From positions 1-36,113 of the forward strand of contig CAYUFL010000016.1 in assembly GCA_964444065.1 (NCBI GenBank): DNA of 36,113 nt, given 5' to 3'. The first letter of the stretch is position 1. Each line of letters starts with the position of its first letter. Both the position numbers and the translations under genes were made by a program. Below are positions 1 through 8,632 of this stretch, piece by piece. Source of the stretch: JBGMEA01 sp964444065 (GTDB lineage Bacteria > Bacillota > Clostridia > Eubacteriales > Anaerofustaceae). The notes beneath the pieces are model-generated. The model was not told where the DNA came from. It saw nothing but the letters and a program-made list of their open reading frames with translations, and searched no databases.

Positions 1-62
1 TGAACGAAATCAAAAAGCGTTTGGGCGAAATCGGACTGTCATTAAGACAGAGCGAAGAATAA
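1..62 (+). CDS. rpoA: RNA polymerase alpha subunit, C-terminal end (partial)
   Basis: The window opens inside a reading frame (codons from base 3) whose last 19 residues read NEIKKRLGEIGLSLRQSEE and end at TAA. This is the typical tail of the alpha-subunit C-terminal domain, which contacts UP elements and activators. rplQ follows 92 bases later, the usual partner in Bacillota. Only the tail is visible, so the call rests on the motif plus this context. Confidence 0.85.
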   Translation, partial: NEIKKRLGEIGLSLRQSEE

Positions 63-154
63 TCCGTATCGGCAGCATGTCTGTCATGCGGTATCATCAC
101 AGATACAGACACTATCACCGTTTTGTGCGGTAATCATCTAGGAGGGTTATTTTA

Positions 155-499
155 ATGGCCGGATACAGAAAATTAGGCAGGCCCACGGATCAGAGAAAAG
201 CGCTTCTCCGAGGTATTGTTACGGAAGTCCTGAAACACGGCAAAGTCAATACAACGCTCTTCAGAGCGAAAGAAGCGGGTAAAATCGTAGAAAAAATGAT
301 TACGTTGGGTAAAAAGGGCGACCTGCATTCCAGAAGACAAGCTTTGGCTTATATTTATGAGCCGGAAGTTGTGCACAACTTGTTTGCGGAAATCGCACCG
401 AAATACGAAAACAGAAACGGCGGCTACACCAGAATTTTGAAGCTCGGCGCAAGAAGAGGCGACGGCGCTGAAGTTGCGATTTTGGAACTCGTCGAATAA
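155..499 (+). CDS. rplQ: 50S ribosomal protein L17
   Basis: The 114-residue product has the L17 N-terminus (MAGYRKLGRPTDQRKALLRG) and runs the full length of the short bacterial form. It binds 23S rRNA in the large subunit. The start is set by AGGAGGG at 141-147, a few bases before the ATG. It lies directly after rpoA, as in nearly all Bacillota, and is probably co-transcribed with it. The intergenic stretch contains a short inverted repeat (GCATG...CATGC, about 74-89) with no T-run, so it is not a convincing terminator. Confidence 0.97.
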   Translation: MAGYRKLGRPTDQRKALLRGIVTEVLKHGKVNTTLFRAKEAGKIVEKMITLGKKGDLHSRRQALAYIYEPEVVHNLFAEIAPKYENRNGGYTRILKLGARRGDGAEVAILELVE

Positions 500-572
500 T
501 TGCGTATGCATCAACTGATCAGTATAGACCGCATGCCGAATGCGATCACAATAAGATAGTACAAAAGACAGG

Positions 573-603
573 AAGGGGCAGTTGAAGCAAACTGTTCCTT
601 TTG
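573..603 (+). terminator. Hairpin with short T-run after rplQ
   Basis: AAGGGGCAGTT at 573-583 pairs with AACTGTTCCTT at 590-600 (11 bp including two G-T pairs, 6-base loop). A T-run occupies 599-602. The T-run is short, so termination is probably partial and may set the ratio between the ribosomal operon and the ECF transporter genes. Confidence 0.5.
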
Positions 604-632
604 GTCATTTCACCGAACAGAGGTAATCGGAT

Positions 633-1472
633 TTGGATAACATCATCGAACTAACGAACGTCAGTTATCTGTATGATGAAGAAAGCGAGCCGAACAAAAA
701 GGCTTTGGACGGATTGTCGCTCACGATAAAAAAAGGCGAATTTGTCGGCATTATCGGACACAACGGTTCCGGAAAATCTACGCTTGCAAAATTGCTTAAC
801 GGTCTTTTGCTTCCAAACGAGGGAGACGTCGTTGTGCTTAATATGAATACCAAAGACGAATCTTCCATTATTGAAATCCGTCGGAATGTCGGTATGGTGT
901 TTCAAAATCCAGACAATCAGATGGTTGCGACGATTGTGGAAGAAGATGTTGCTTTCGGTGCGGAAAACCTGGGAATTGAACCTTCCGAAATCAGACGGTT
1001 TGTCGATGAAAGTCTGAGGACAGTCGGTATGTATGAATTTAAAGATAAAAAACCGCATCAGCTCTCGGGAGGACAAAAGCAGCGCATTGCAATTGCAGGT
1101 GTTCTTGCTATGCGTCCAAACTGTATCATTTTTGACGAATCTACGGCAATGCTTGATCCGATCGGACGAAACGAAGTGTTGGAAACCATGCTGAGGCTGA
1201 ACAAGCAGGACGGAGTCACCATTATATTTATTACGCATTATATGGAAGAAATTGTTCACGCAAATCGTATCGTGATCATGGAAAAAGGAAATGCTGTGAT
1301 GCAGGGTACTCCGAGGGAAGTATTTGAGGACACGGAAAAATTAAAACAGCTGCGTCTCAACGTACCCGAAATCGTTGAGCTTGCAGACGGACTTCGAAAA
1401 GGCGGGCTGCTTCTGAAAGACGGCATACTGACTGCGGAAGAATTGGTGGATGAATTATGTCAATTACAGTAA
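633..1472 (+). CDS. ecfA1: Energy-coupling factor transporter ATPase EcfA1
   Basis: This is one of two ATPases that power group II ECF vitamin/cofactor importers with EcfT and exchangeable S-components. The 279-residue product carries Walker A GHNGSGKST, signature LSGGQKQR and a Walker B region ending FDESTAMLDP; DESTAMLDP is characteristic of EcfA1. The start is a TTG codon preceded by AGAGGTAA; no ATG is available upstream of the conserved N-terminus. It overlaps ecfA2 by 16 bases, indicating translational coupling. The substrate cannot be told because no S-component is encoded here. Confidence 0.95.
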   Translation: MDNIIELTNVSYLYDEESEPNKKALDGLSLTIKKGEFVGIIGHNGSGKSTLAKLLNGLLLPNEGDVVVLNMNTKDESSIIEIRRNVGMVFQNPDNQMVATIVEEDVAFGAENLGIEPSEIRRFVDESLRTVGMYEFKDKKPHQLSGGQKQRIAIAGVLAMRPNCIIFDESTAMLDPIGRNEVLETMLRLNKQDGVTIIFITHYMEEIVHANRIVIMEKGNAVMQGTPREVFEDTEKLKQLRLNVPEIVELADGLRKGGLLLKDGILTAEELVDELCQLQ

Positions 1473-2320
1473 AAGATTTATCCCATGTTTACGCCCAGGG
1501 TACCGTATTCGAATTTGAAGCGCTCAAGGATATCAATTTTGAGATCGGGGCGCATGATTTCATCGGCATAATCGGGCATACGGGAAGCGGAAAATCGACG
1601 TTGATTCAACACCTCAATCGACTGTTGTTACCCACAAGCGGTACGGTTGTTGTGAATGGAATCGATGTTACGGACAAAAAGATTTCCATGAAAGAAATAT
1701 GCAAGCGCGTCGGTATCGTGTTTCAATATCCCGAATATCAGCTTTTTGAAGAGACCGTCTACAAAGATGTTTCTTTCGGACCGCGCAATCTTGGATTTTC
1801 GGAAGAAGAAATAGAGCAAACGGTAAAAGAAAGTATTGAACTGGTCGGTCTTGATTTTGATACCATTAAGGAGCAATCACCGTTTGACCTCTCCGGTGGG
1901 CAAAAACGCCGGGTAGCGATAGCCGGGGTTCTTGCAATGAAACCGAAAATACTGATTCTGGATGAACCCGCAAGCGGACTGGATCCGATGGGAAGAGAAG
2001 AAATTCTCGGCAGTATCAAGCGTCTGAACAGCGAAGTCGGTATCTGTATTCTTCTTGTGTCCCATAATATGGATGATGTTGCCGAATATGCGGATAAGGT
2101 AATGGTATTCAGTGAAGGCAAACTGGTTATGTACGATACGCCGAAAAATGTTTTTTCCGACTACAAATTTATGGAAAGCATGAGTCTTTCCGTTCCGCAG
2201 GGGAAAAAAGTGTTGGAGCTTTTGAAAGAAAAAGGTGTGGATATCGATGCATCGTCTTATACAACACAAGGTGCGGTTGAAGAAATTCTGCGAAAATTCC
2301 GCAAAGGTCAATCTTTATGA
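1457..2320 (+). CDS. ecfA2: Energy-coupling factor transporter ATPase EcfA2
   Basis: The second ATPase of the ECF module (287 residues). It shows Walker A GHTGSGKST, signature LSGGQKRR and Walker B ILILDEPASGLDP, the EcfA2-type sequence. It begins inside the end of ecfA1 and its last four bases overlap the ecfT start (ATGA), so the three subunits are made as a coupled set. It forms a heterodimer with EcfA1 beneath EcfT at the inner face of the membrane. Confidence 0.95.
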   Translation: MSITVKDLSHVYAQGTVFEFEALKDINFEIGAHDFIGIIGHTGSGKSTLIQHLNRLLLPTSGTVVVNGIDVTDKKISMKEICKRVGIVFQYPEYQLFEETVYKDVSFGPRNLGFSEEEIEQTVKESIELVGLDFDTIKEQSPFDLSGGQKRRVAIAGVLAMKPKILILDEPASGLDPMGREEILGSIKRLNSEVGICILLVSHNMDDVAEYADKVMVFSEGKLVMYDTPKNVFSDYKFMESMSLSVPQGKKVLELLKEKGVDIDASSYTTQGAVEEILRKFRKGQSL

Positions 2321-3126
2321 TAAAAGATATTACCATCGGGCAATATTATCCGACGGATTCCATTATCCACCGACTGGATCCGAGAACAAAAATCAATGCA
2401 ACACTGCTGTTTATTATTTTCCTGTTTATTGTTAATAATATCTGGGGATATCTGTTTGCTGCGCTGTTGATCGGTATTGTCACCGCAATCTCAAAAATAC
2501 CGCCGGGTTACGTGATCAAAGGTTTGAAACCTCTGATTTTCATTATTGTTCTGACAGTTGTTGTGAATATGTTCTGGACACCCGGCAATATTATTTGGCA
2601 ATGGTGGATTTTTAAACTGACGGATGCCGGTTTGAAGAACGCAGTCAATATGGGATTTCGCTTGATTTTGCTGGTTTCCGGCACTTCACTTATGACATTG
2701 TGCACCTCGACCATCGCATTGTCGGACGGTATGGAAGTTTTGATGAAGAAGATACCGTTTGTCAGACGCGTGGCTCATGAACTGAGCATGATGATGAGTA
2801 TTGCACTTCGTTTTATTCCGACGCTTGCGGATGAGACAGATCGTATTATGAAAGCCCAAAAGTCAAGAGGGGCTGATTTTGAAAGTGGAAATTTCATCAG
2901 CCGCGCCAAAAGTCTGATTCCGATTCTTGTGCCTCTTTTCGTCAGCGCCTTCCAGCGTGCAAATGAGTTGGCAATGGCAATGGAAGCAAGATGCTATCAG
3001 GGCGGAGACCACCGAACCAGATTGAAAGAACTCAAATATCAGCGTATTGACGGCAGCGCATACATCATTGTATTCGTTTGTATGGGACTTTTATTTGCGA
3101 CCAGATATTTATCCTTGCTGTGGTGA
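2317..3126 (+). CDS. ecfT: Energy-coupling factor transporter transmembrane protein EcfT
   Basis: Membrane scaffold that links the ATPase pair to the S-component. The 269-residue protein begins with the family-typical YYPTDSIIHRLDPRTKI, followed by several hydrophobic segments. The C-terminal part has the two coupling-helix elements, seen as KAQKSRGADF and MAMEARCYQGG. The start overlaps the ecfA2 stop. It ends TGG TGA, which shows that TGG is Trp and TGA is stop in this organism. Confidence 0.94.
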   Translation: MIKDITIGQYYPTDSIIHRLDPRTKINATLLFIIFLFIVNNIWGYLFAALLIGIVTAISKIPPGYVIKGLKPLIFIIVLTVVVNMFWTPGNIIWQWWIFKLTDAGLKNAVNMGFRLILLVSGTSLMTLCTSTIALSDGMEVLMKKIPFVRRVAHELSMMMSIALRFIPTLADETDRIMKAQKSRGADFESGNFISRAKSLIPILVPLFVSAFQRANELAMAMEARCYQGGDHRTRLKELKYQRIDGSAYIIVFVCMGLLFATRYLSLLW

Positions 3127-3129
3127 AAC

Positions 3130-3879
3130 ATGAAGAATATTGTAATTAAGACTGCCTACGACGGCACAGACTTTTGCGGATGGCAGGTTCAGCCTGACGG
3201 ACGCTCGGTTTCTGCCGAAATTATCGGTGCTGTCAAAAGTGTAACGGGTGAAACCATAAAGCTTTACGGTTCGGGAAGAACGGATGCCGGTGTTCATGCG
3301 TATGCGCAAGTTGCTAATTTTTTTACCGAAACAACTATCCCCCCCAGAAGATTGATCGGTGCTATCAATGCATATCTGCCAAAGCAGATTGTTGTGACGG
3401 ACGCATGGGAGGCAGACATTGATTTTAATGCGAGATTCAGCGCAAAGGGAAAGATCTATGAATATTTGATTCGGAACGCCGAGATACCGTCTCCTTTTCT
3501 CACAGACCGTGTTTGGCATATTAAATATCATCTGGATATCGAAAAAATGCGCGAGGCGGCAAAACTGCTGGAAGGCGAGCATGACTTCAAATCGTTTATG
3601 GCAAGCGGCAGCTTTGTGAAAGATACGGTTCGAACGATCTATTCTCTGGATATTTACAGGGAAGGCGATTTGATCCGTATCACGGTCAAAGGCAGCGGAT
3701 TCCTCTATAATATGGTGCGCATTATTGCAGGCACGCTTGTGCATGTCGGCAGGGGGAAACTCAGTGTTTCCGATGTGGAACAGATACTGCATGCACTTGA
3801 CCGTACAAAGGGCGCGATTACTGCTCCTGCAAGCGGATTATACTTAAAAGAAGTATTATATGGAACCGATTTTCTCTGA
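3130..3879 (+). CDS. truA: tRNA pseudouridine(38-40) synthase TruA
   Basis: Isomerises uridines 38-40 in the tRNA anticodon arm. The 249-residue product contains the catalytic motif GRTDAGVHA with the nucleophile Asp at about residue 52. It also has the N-terminal YDGTDFCGWQ and a conserved C-terminal GSGFLYNMVRIIAGTL. It starts three bases after ecfT and is the usual next gene in the Bacillota ecf cluster. Confidence 0.96.
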   Translation: MKNIVIKTAYDGTDFCGWQVQPDGRSVSAEIIGAVKSVTGETIKLYGSGRTDAGVHAYAQVANFFTETTIPPRRLIGAINAYLPKQIVVTDAWEADIDFNARFSAKGKIYEYLIRNAEIPSPFLTDRVWHIKYHLDIEKMREAAKLLEGEHDFKSFMASGSFVKDTVRTIYSLDIYREGDLIRITVKGSGFLYNMVRIIAGTLVHVGRGKLSVSDVEQILHALDRTKGAITAPASGLYLKEVLYGTDFL

Positions 3880-3893
3880 AAACGAAAAAAGAG

Positions 3894-3922
3894 TTGACAA
3901 TCTGCCAACTTTTTTATACAAT
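3894..3922 (+). promoter_or_regulatory. Promoter of rplM-rpsI
   Basis: TTGACA at 3894-3899 and TACAAT at 3917-3922 are separated by exactly 17 bases. It lies in the gap after truA and would start transcription near 3929. Confidence 0.75.
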
Positions 3923-3929
3923 ATGTTTT

Positions 3930-3980
3930 GGCTCTCTGAATTCGACTAGCCCCCGATTCAGCGACTGCTTGTAAGTCATG
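3930..3980 (+). promoter_or_regulatory. Structured 5' leader of rplM, possibly the L13 autoregulatory leader
   Basis: Between the promoter and the rplM start the RNA can form CTGAAT (3936-3941) paired with ATTCAG (3956-3961), and GACT (3963-3966) paired with AGTC (3974-3977). The second stem sits just before the GGAGG ribosome site. An L13 leader element is known upstream of rplM in Bacillota. I infer that class from position and from the stem next to the ribosome site; I could not align it to the family. Confidence 0.4.
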
Positions 3981-3990
3981 GAGGTTTAAG

Positions 3991-4434
3991 ATGTTAACGA
4001 AAACAACGATGATTGCAAAACCCAATCAGATCGAAAAAAAATGGTATGTCATAGACGCGGAAGGTCAGACACTCGGAAGACTTGCGACTGAGGTTGCAAA
4101 CATCTTAAGAGGAAAAAACAAACCGTACTACACACCAAATATCGATACGGGTGATTTTGTGATCGTGATCAATGCCGAAAAAATCAAACTCACTGGCAAT
4201 AAATTAATTCAGAAAAAATATTATTCCTATTCCGGATATCCGGGTGGACTCAAAGAAACGCAATATAAAGACCTTATCAAAGATAAACCTGAATTTGTGA
4301 TCGAGAAAGCTGTTAAAGGAATGATTCCGAAAAACAAACTCGGTGCGGCTCAGTTGAAAAAATTAAAAGTATACGCAGGAAGCGAACACAAACATGTTGC
4401 TCAAAACCCTGAAGTATATACATTGAGAGGATAA
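3991..4434 (+). CDS. rplM: 50S ribosomal protein L13
   Basis: The 147-residue product matches bacterial L13 in length and sequence (WYVIDAEGQTLGRLATEVA near the N-terminus, YSGYPGGLKE in the middle, GMIPKNKLG later). It starts at an ATG preceded by GGAGG. It is followed after nine bases by rpsI, the universal L13-S9 pair. Confidence 0.97.
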   Translation: MLTKTTMIAKPNQIEKKWYVIDAEGQTLGRLATEVANILRGKNKPYYTPNIDTGDFVIVINAEKIKLTGNKLIQKKYYSYSGYPGGLKETQYKDLIKDKPEFVIEKAVKGMIPKNKLGAAQLKKLKVYAGSEHKHVAQNPEVYTLRG

Positions 4435-4443
4435 GGAGGAAGT

Positions 4444-4839
4444 ATGGCAGCAGCAGGTCAAACAATGGCTACAGGCAGAAGAAAAACTTCGGTCGCAAGA
4501 GTCATTTTAACAAAAGGAACCGGTAAATTTACGATTAACGGCAGAGATATTGAAAACTATTTTTGCATGAAAACGCTTATTATCATTGCCAAACAGCCTT
4601 TGACTCTGACGAATACGACAGAACAGTTCGATATTCGCGTGAATGTATACGGCGGTGGTTTTACAGGTCAGGCAGGAGCAGTCAGACACGGTATCGCAAG
4701 AGCTTTGGTTTTGACGGATGAAACACTCAAACCGGAAATCAAAAAAGCAGGATACCTCACCAGAGACTCCAGAATGGTCGAACGAAAGAAATACGGTCTC
4801 AAAAAAGCAAGAAGAGCACCGCAGTTCTCGAAAAGATAA
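4444..4839 (+). CDS. rpsI: 30S ribosomal protein S9
   Basis: The 131-residue product ends in the S9 signature ERKKYGLKKARRAPQFSKR, whose tail reaches into the ribosomal P site. The middle holds GGGFTGQAGAVRHGIARAL. The start follows AAGGAGG that overlaps the end of rplM. A strong terminator follows directly, so it closes the two-gene operon. Confidence 0.97.
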   Translation: MAAAGQTMATGRRKTSVARVILTKGTGKFTINGRDIENYFCMKTLIIIAKQPLTLTNTTEQFDIRVNVYGGGFTGQAGAVRHGIARALVLTDETLKPEIKKAGYLTRDSRMVERKKYGLKKARRAPQFSKR

Positions 4840-4857
4840 TATTATTTTGTATGATTG

Positions 4858-4884
4858 CCCGCAACAAACGTTGCGGGTTTTTTT
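4858..4884 (+). terminator. Rho-independent terminator of rplM-rpsI
   Basis: CCCGCAAC at 4858-4865 pairs perfectly with GTTGCGGG at 4870-4877 around a four-base loop, followed by seven T. Confidence 0.93.
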
Positions 4885-4932
4885 ATGTTTTAAAATGATA
4901 TATAAGAAATGATATACAATAATCACGGGTTA

Positions 4933-4941
4933 TGCTATACT
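4933..4941 (+). promoter_or_regulatory. Extended -10 promoter ahead of the Cache/HD-GYP pseudogene
   Basis: TG-C-TATACT (TG at 4933-4934, TATACT at 4936-4941) lies about 50 bases before the start codon. No good -35 is visible. Confidence 0.5.
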
Positions 4942-4993
4942 CTTGTTGTCAAATCATTTCTTTTCAGAATGAGAAATTAATTTGGAGTGTGTG

Positions 4994-6790
4994 ATGTTTA
5001 AAAAAGTACAAGTCATATTTATTCTCACATATTTGGCAGCGGTTCTTGCCATGATGGGCGCAACATATGCATCTGTAAAAAAGAGTATAAACGAAGATAT
5101 TGCCGAACATTACGCACAGCATTTTTCAGTGGTCAATCATTATTTTCAAACTTTTTATGATGAAATTTCTGCGGATTTGCTGACCCTGGCCGCAGATGAG
5201 CGCGTCAGAACGCGCGATGATTCTCAATTTACATCTTTTCTGAATGCAAATCCCGATAGCTTTGAATATCACTATTCCGATCAGGAACAGGCAATTATTA
5301 CACTCTTTTATAATGTGTTAGTCAATCATCCTCAAATGAATTCCGTATATATGGGGCGGGAAAACGGTTCTTTCGTTCGTGCAATTCCAAGAACATCTGC
5401 GACACAGTATGATCCGAGGGAACGCCCATAGTATCAATCTGCAATCGCGAATCCGGGCACGGTTCAAATTACGCCTGCATATTCGTCTGTCACAAACAGC
5501 GATGTCAATATTGCTTTTGTCGTAGCATTGGAGGATGAAAATGGGCTTACTTATGGTGTGCTTGGGATTGATGTGACGCTCAGTGAGTTATCGGAACAAA
5601 TGAAAAAACAACAACTGACATATGATGGATTTATGGAGTTCGTCGATGCAAGCGGGGTAATATTGATTTCTCCGATTGCCGAAGATATCAATACAAACTA
5701 CACGGAGGATGAAAGCTATCAGCAGGTAGGCACTTACGAAAATGTGAACATTGAGAAAAATGATGTTTATTATAAAATGACATATGATCAGGAGTCGTGA
5801 GGCGGTCATTTTGTTGCCTATGCTCCTGTTTCCGCTGTTGAAGCGCAACTGAAGCAGACACTTCTTTCTCAGCTGCTCGTCAGTATGACAATTCTGTTGT
5901 TTATGGAGATCTGCGGTATCATATTTATCGAGTTTTATATCCGACGACCTGCGAATGAGCTGATTTACGCTTTGAAACTTTCTTACGCAACCATTACGCC
6001 TCAGAAGATTCATTTGCACACAAATGGTGAATTCCGTCAATTCGAGAGTCACTATAATCAGCTTGTGGAAGATTTGCATAAGCGCGAAATAGAAGTGAAA
6101 AAAATTCGTAACGTTGCAACTTCCAGTCTGTCGTATCTGGCACTTCTTCGCGATCAGGAAACGGGACTGCATTTACTTCGCGTGTCGAAATATGTCGAGT
6201 TGCTTGCACATACATATAATGAGTTGTTCCCTGAAAAAACCATTTCGGAAAGCAAGATAGAGTATATGGTGGAATGCGCACCGCTTCACGATATCGGTAA
6301 AGTGGGAATCCACGATAATATTCTGCAGAAAAAAGGCAAATTGACACCCTCGGAATTCGAGGATATGAAGAAACATGCTTTCTTTGGAAAGATTGCATTG
6401 CAAACATTCGTCAAAGATATCCATGATGAAGAGTTCATCCGTACGTCACTGAACCTTGTCTATTCCCATCATGAACGATGGGACGGAACAGGGTATCCCG
6501 AAAGGCTTGCCGGAGATGCAATTCCAATTGAAGCGCAGATTATGGCACTCGCCGATACATATGATGCGATTACCTCAAAACGTGTCTATAAACCTGTCTA
6601 TTCGCATGAAGTGGCAATCGAAAGCATAACAGCGGCTTCCGGAACACAGTTTAATCCAGATCTGGTTTCTGTTTTCCTGAAGGTGGAACAAAGAATGAAA
6701 GAAATTTCCGTTGAAATGAAAGATCATGATTTAACCGAATTTGTCAGTTTCGAGCAAGAAAATGATCCGCAGGAACCAATGCAGAAATAA
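4994..6790 (+). pseudogene. Cache-domain HD-GYP phosphodiesterase receptor, broken by two in-frame stops
   Basis: One uninterrupted frame of 598 codons encodes an N-terminal membrane helix, an extracellular double-Cache-like sensor, a second membrane helix (about residues 295-318) and an intact HD-GYP domain. The HD-GYP domain has HDIGK at about 432 and HHERWDGTGYP at about 492. Such proteins hydrolyse cyclic di-GMP in response to small ligands. The frame contains TAG at 5429-5431 (codon 146) and TGA at 5798-5800 (codon 269), both in the sensor, with no frameshift. The TAG falls in RERP-stop-Y, where Cache domains normally have RPWY, so it is probably a TGG-to-TAG change. The TGA could derive from TGG or CGA. 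The start is supported by TTTGGAG six bases before the ATG. The catalytic part alone could only be made by internal initiation near 5885, where I see no ribosome site. A sequencing error is possible but two separate ones are less likely. Confidence 0.85.
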
Positions 6791-6818
6791 AATACAGATG
6801 CGTATTTTCACCCGTTTG

Positions 6819-6827
6819 TGATAAAAT
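6819..6827 (+). promoter_or_regulatory. Extended -10 promoter upstream of the CPBP protease
   Basis: TG-A-TAAAAT with TG at 6819-6820 and TAAAAT at 6822-6827. It matches the recurring extended -10 element seen elsewhere in the window. Confidence 0.5.
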
Positions 6828-6846
6828 ATCTTGAACGAGGTGTAAA

Positions 6847-6960
6847 ATGAACCCAATCAAAATCAATGGAAACACAAAATCTGCGGCATCGGTATGCATG
6901 ATCTTTGACAGAAATATGGTATATACAATAAAAAAATCATGTGAAAACAACCTTGACTGA
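6847..6960 (+). CDS. Possible small protein (37 residues), unknown
   Basis: An ATG preceded by ACGAGGTG opens 37 codons (MNPIKINGNTKSAASVC... to ENNLD) ending in TGA. The frame overlaps the putative GTG start of the next gene by 20 bases. An extended -10 promoter lies just upstream. There is no recognisable domain and no hydrophobic segment. It may be a real small protein, a leader that couples translation to the protease gene, or chance. The ribosome site and promoter are the only support. Confidence 0.3.
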   Translation: MNPIKINGNTKSAASVCMIFDRNMVYTIKKSCENNLD

Positions 6961-7636
6961 CGGAAATCCAAAATCCGCAAACAGTAAAAACCGTATCGGT
7001 TTTGAAATGGCGATTGTATATGTACTGCTTATGATCATCATAAGCATGGCATCGTACATTGTATCGTCAGGCACTACGACAACATCAAAAATGATGCTGT
7101 CTGTTGCGGTATATATTTTATTTGCTTCGGTTCCGATTCTTGCGATGCGCTTCGGGAAAATACATCTTTCCCAATTGGGATTTACAAATGTACGTATCGG
7201 GAAGCAACTGTTGAATGCAGTGTTGGTTTTTTCCGTCGCAATTCTCCTTGTTTTGATACCGCTTTTGTTCGGCGTGGATAAAACGAATGTTTTATCGTTT
7301 AAACCCTCTTCTTCGGGGGTTCTTGTTTTTTATTTCCTGTATGACCTCATATGCGTCGGATTCGGTGAAGAATTGGTGTTCCGCGGTTATTTTTATGCCA
7401 GAATCAGTGCGTTCACAAGGATTCCCTGGATGCCCGCGGTTTTTTCTGCAGTCTTGTTTGGGATGATTCATTTTCCGAATACGTACAATCTTACTAATGT
7501 AGCTGCAACAGCGGGATTGGGACTGATTTACGGACTATGCAGGTGGAAATGGAAAAACTGCTCGTTGCTTTCTTTATCACTGGCACACGGACTGCATGAT
7601 GCGGTTATTATTCTGCTGTCGTATCTGATTCTATAA
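6941..7636 (+). CDS. CPBP family intramembrane glutamic endopeptidase
   Basis: Multi-span membrane protein of the CAAX-protease/bacteriocin-processing (CPBP) family. The conserved motifs are GEELVFRG (EExxxR), FGMIHFPNTYN and a final SLAHGLHDAVI helix, which form the membrane-embedded active site. Bacterial members are linked to bacteriocin self-immunity or peptide maturation, but the substrate cannot be told here. The start is uncertain: GTG at 6941 gives 231 residues but has no clear ribosome site. ATG at 7007 would begin just at the first membrane helix (MAIVYVLLMIIISMASYI). Confidence 0.85.
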   Translation: MKTTLTDGNPKSANSKNRIGFEMAIVYVLLMIIISMASYIVSSGTTTTSKMMLSVAVYILFASVPILAMRFGKIHLSQLGFTNVRIGKQLLNAVLVFSVAILLVLIPLLFGVDKTNVLSFKPSSSGVLVFYFLYDLICVGFGEELVFRGYFYARISAFTRIPWMPAVFSAVLFGMIHFPNTYNLTNVAATAGLGLIYGLCRWKWKNCSLLSLSLAHGLHDAVIILLSYLIL

Positions 7637-7687
7637 CATTCATTTTTTCTTAAAAATCAAAAAACAATCAAGTGCAAATCGATTTTA

Positions 7688-7696
7688 TGATAAGAT
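7688..7696 (+). promoter_or_regulatory. Extended -10 promoter of the epimerase-like gene
   Basis: TG-A-TAAGAT (TG at 7688-7689, TAAGAT at 7691-7696), about 28 bases before the ATG. No convincing -35. Confidence 0.5.
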
Positions 7697-7723
7697 AAAT
7701 CCATAAGACTTGCGGAGGTATCT

Positions 7724-8584
7724 ATGAACTGTCTGGTGCTCGGGGGAACGAAATTTTTTGGAAAACACTTGGTACGAACGCTGATAGAAAACGGACATCA
7801 CGTTACCATCGCGACGAGAGGAAAAACACCCGATCCATTCGGTGCCGATGTGGGGCGTATCCTTACCGATCGCGCTGATTGCGATAAAATGAAAAACTCA
7901 TTTGCGGGTAAAAGATATGATGTTGTGTTTGATGATCTTGCCTATTGTTCTCTGGATGTAAAATACGCTTTGGAAGCCGTTCAATGCGGACGGTATATCA
8001 TGGTTTCCTCCGCTGCGGTTTACGATCTTCATCCGAATACAACAGAAGAAGATTTTCTGCCGCATCAAAAAGAGCTGATCTGGAGCGGAAGGAAAGATTT
8101 TCCGTATGGTGAAAACAAACGACTGGCGGAGTGTGCGCTGTTTCAGGCATATCAAACACAGAATGCTGTTGCGGTACGGTTTCCGTTTGTTCTTGGTGAG
8201 GATGACTATACGAAGCGTCTGAGTGCGTATATCACCAGTCAGCTTAGCGGTATTCCTATGTACGTGGACGATATCGATGCACAAATGAGTCTGATCCGAT
8301 CTGACGAAGCAGGAAAATTCTTGGCGTATCTTGCAGATCAAGAGCTGCAGGGTTCGGTTAATGCGTGCAGTGCAGGTACTGTTTCCGTACGCGAAATCAC
8401 GGATTATATCGAGAAGAAGACGGGTAAAAAAGCATTATTCACTGCCGACGGAGAAGAGGCTCCTTACAATGGGACTGGTACATACAGTTTGAACACAGAG
8501 AAAGCGGAATCGACAGGATTTCATTTTACCGAATTGAAAGACTGGATCTATCATCTGATTGACTTTGAGATCGGGAAAATCTGA
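7724..8584 (+). CDS. NAD-dependent epimerase/dehydratase family protein (extended SDR)
   Basis: A 286-residue short-chain-dehydrogenase-fold protein. The N-terminus LVLGGTKFFGKHLVRTL is a dinucleotide-binding glycine motif. VSSAAVYD supplies the catalytic Ser region, and YGENK is the YxxxK active-site pair. The family converts nucleotide sugars and related substrates, but nothing nearby identifies the substrate. The start is set by GCGGAGG seven bases upstream of the ATG. It is followed by a VOC protein and a GNAT enzyme, which may share its transcript. Confidence 0.85.
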   Translation: MNCLVLGGTKFFGKHLVRTLIENGHHVTIATRGKTPDPFGADVGRILTDRADCDKMKNSFAGKRYDVVFDDLAYCSLDVKYALEAVQCGRYIMVSSAAVYDLHPNTTEEDFLPHQKELIWSGRKDFPYGENKRLAECALFQAYQTQNAVAVRFPFVLGEDDYTKRLSAYITSQLSGIPMYVDDIDAQMSLIRSDEAGKFLAYLADQELQGSVNACSAGTVSVREITDYIEKKTGKKALFTADGEEAPYNGTGTYSLNTEKAESTGFHFTELKDWIYHLIDFEIGKI

Positions 8585-8632
8585 TATTTCCAGCAATTTC
8601 GTTTTGCCGATAAATTACTGAGTGAGGCTCAT

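Noticed and set aside
651..1259. Long minus-strand frames within ecfA1, ecfA2, truA and DUF2099 genes
   Set aside because: They lie entirely opposite well-supported genes, contain no domain motif and show the biased composition expected of antisense frames.
4994..6790. Recoding of TGA or TAG as an amino acid in the Cache/HD-GYP gene
   Set aside because: Other genes in the window use TGA and TAA normally as stops (ecfT ends TGG TGA; truA ends with TGA) and encode Trp with TGG. No second gene shows an internal stop, so a pseudogene is simpler.
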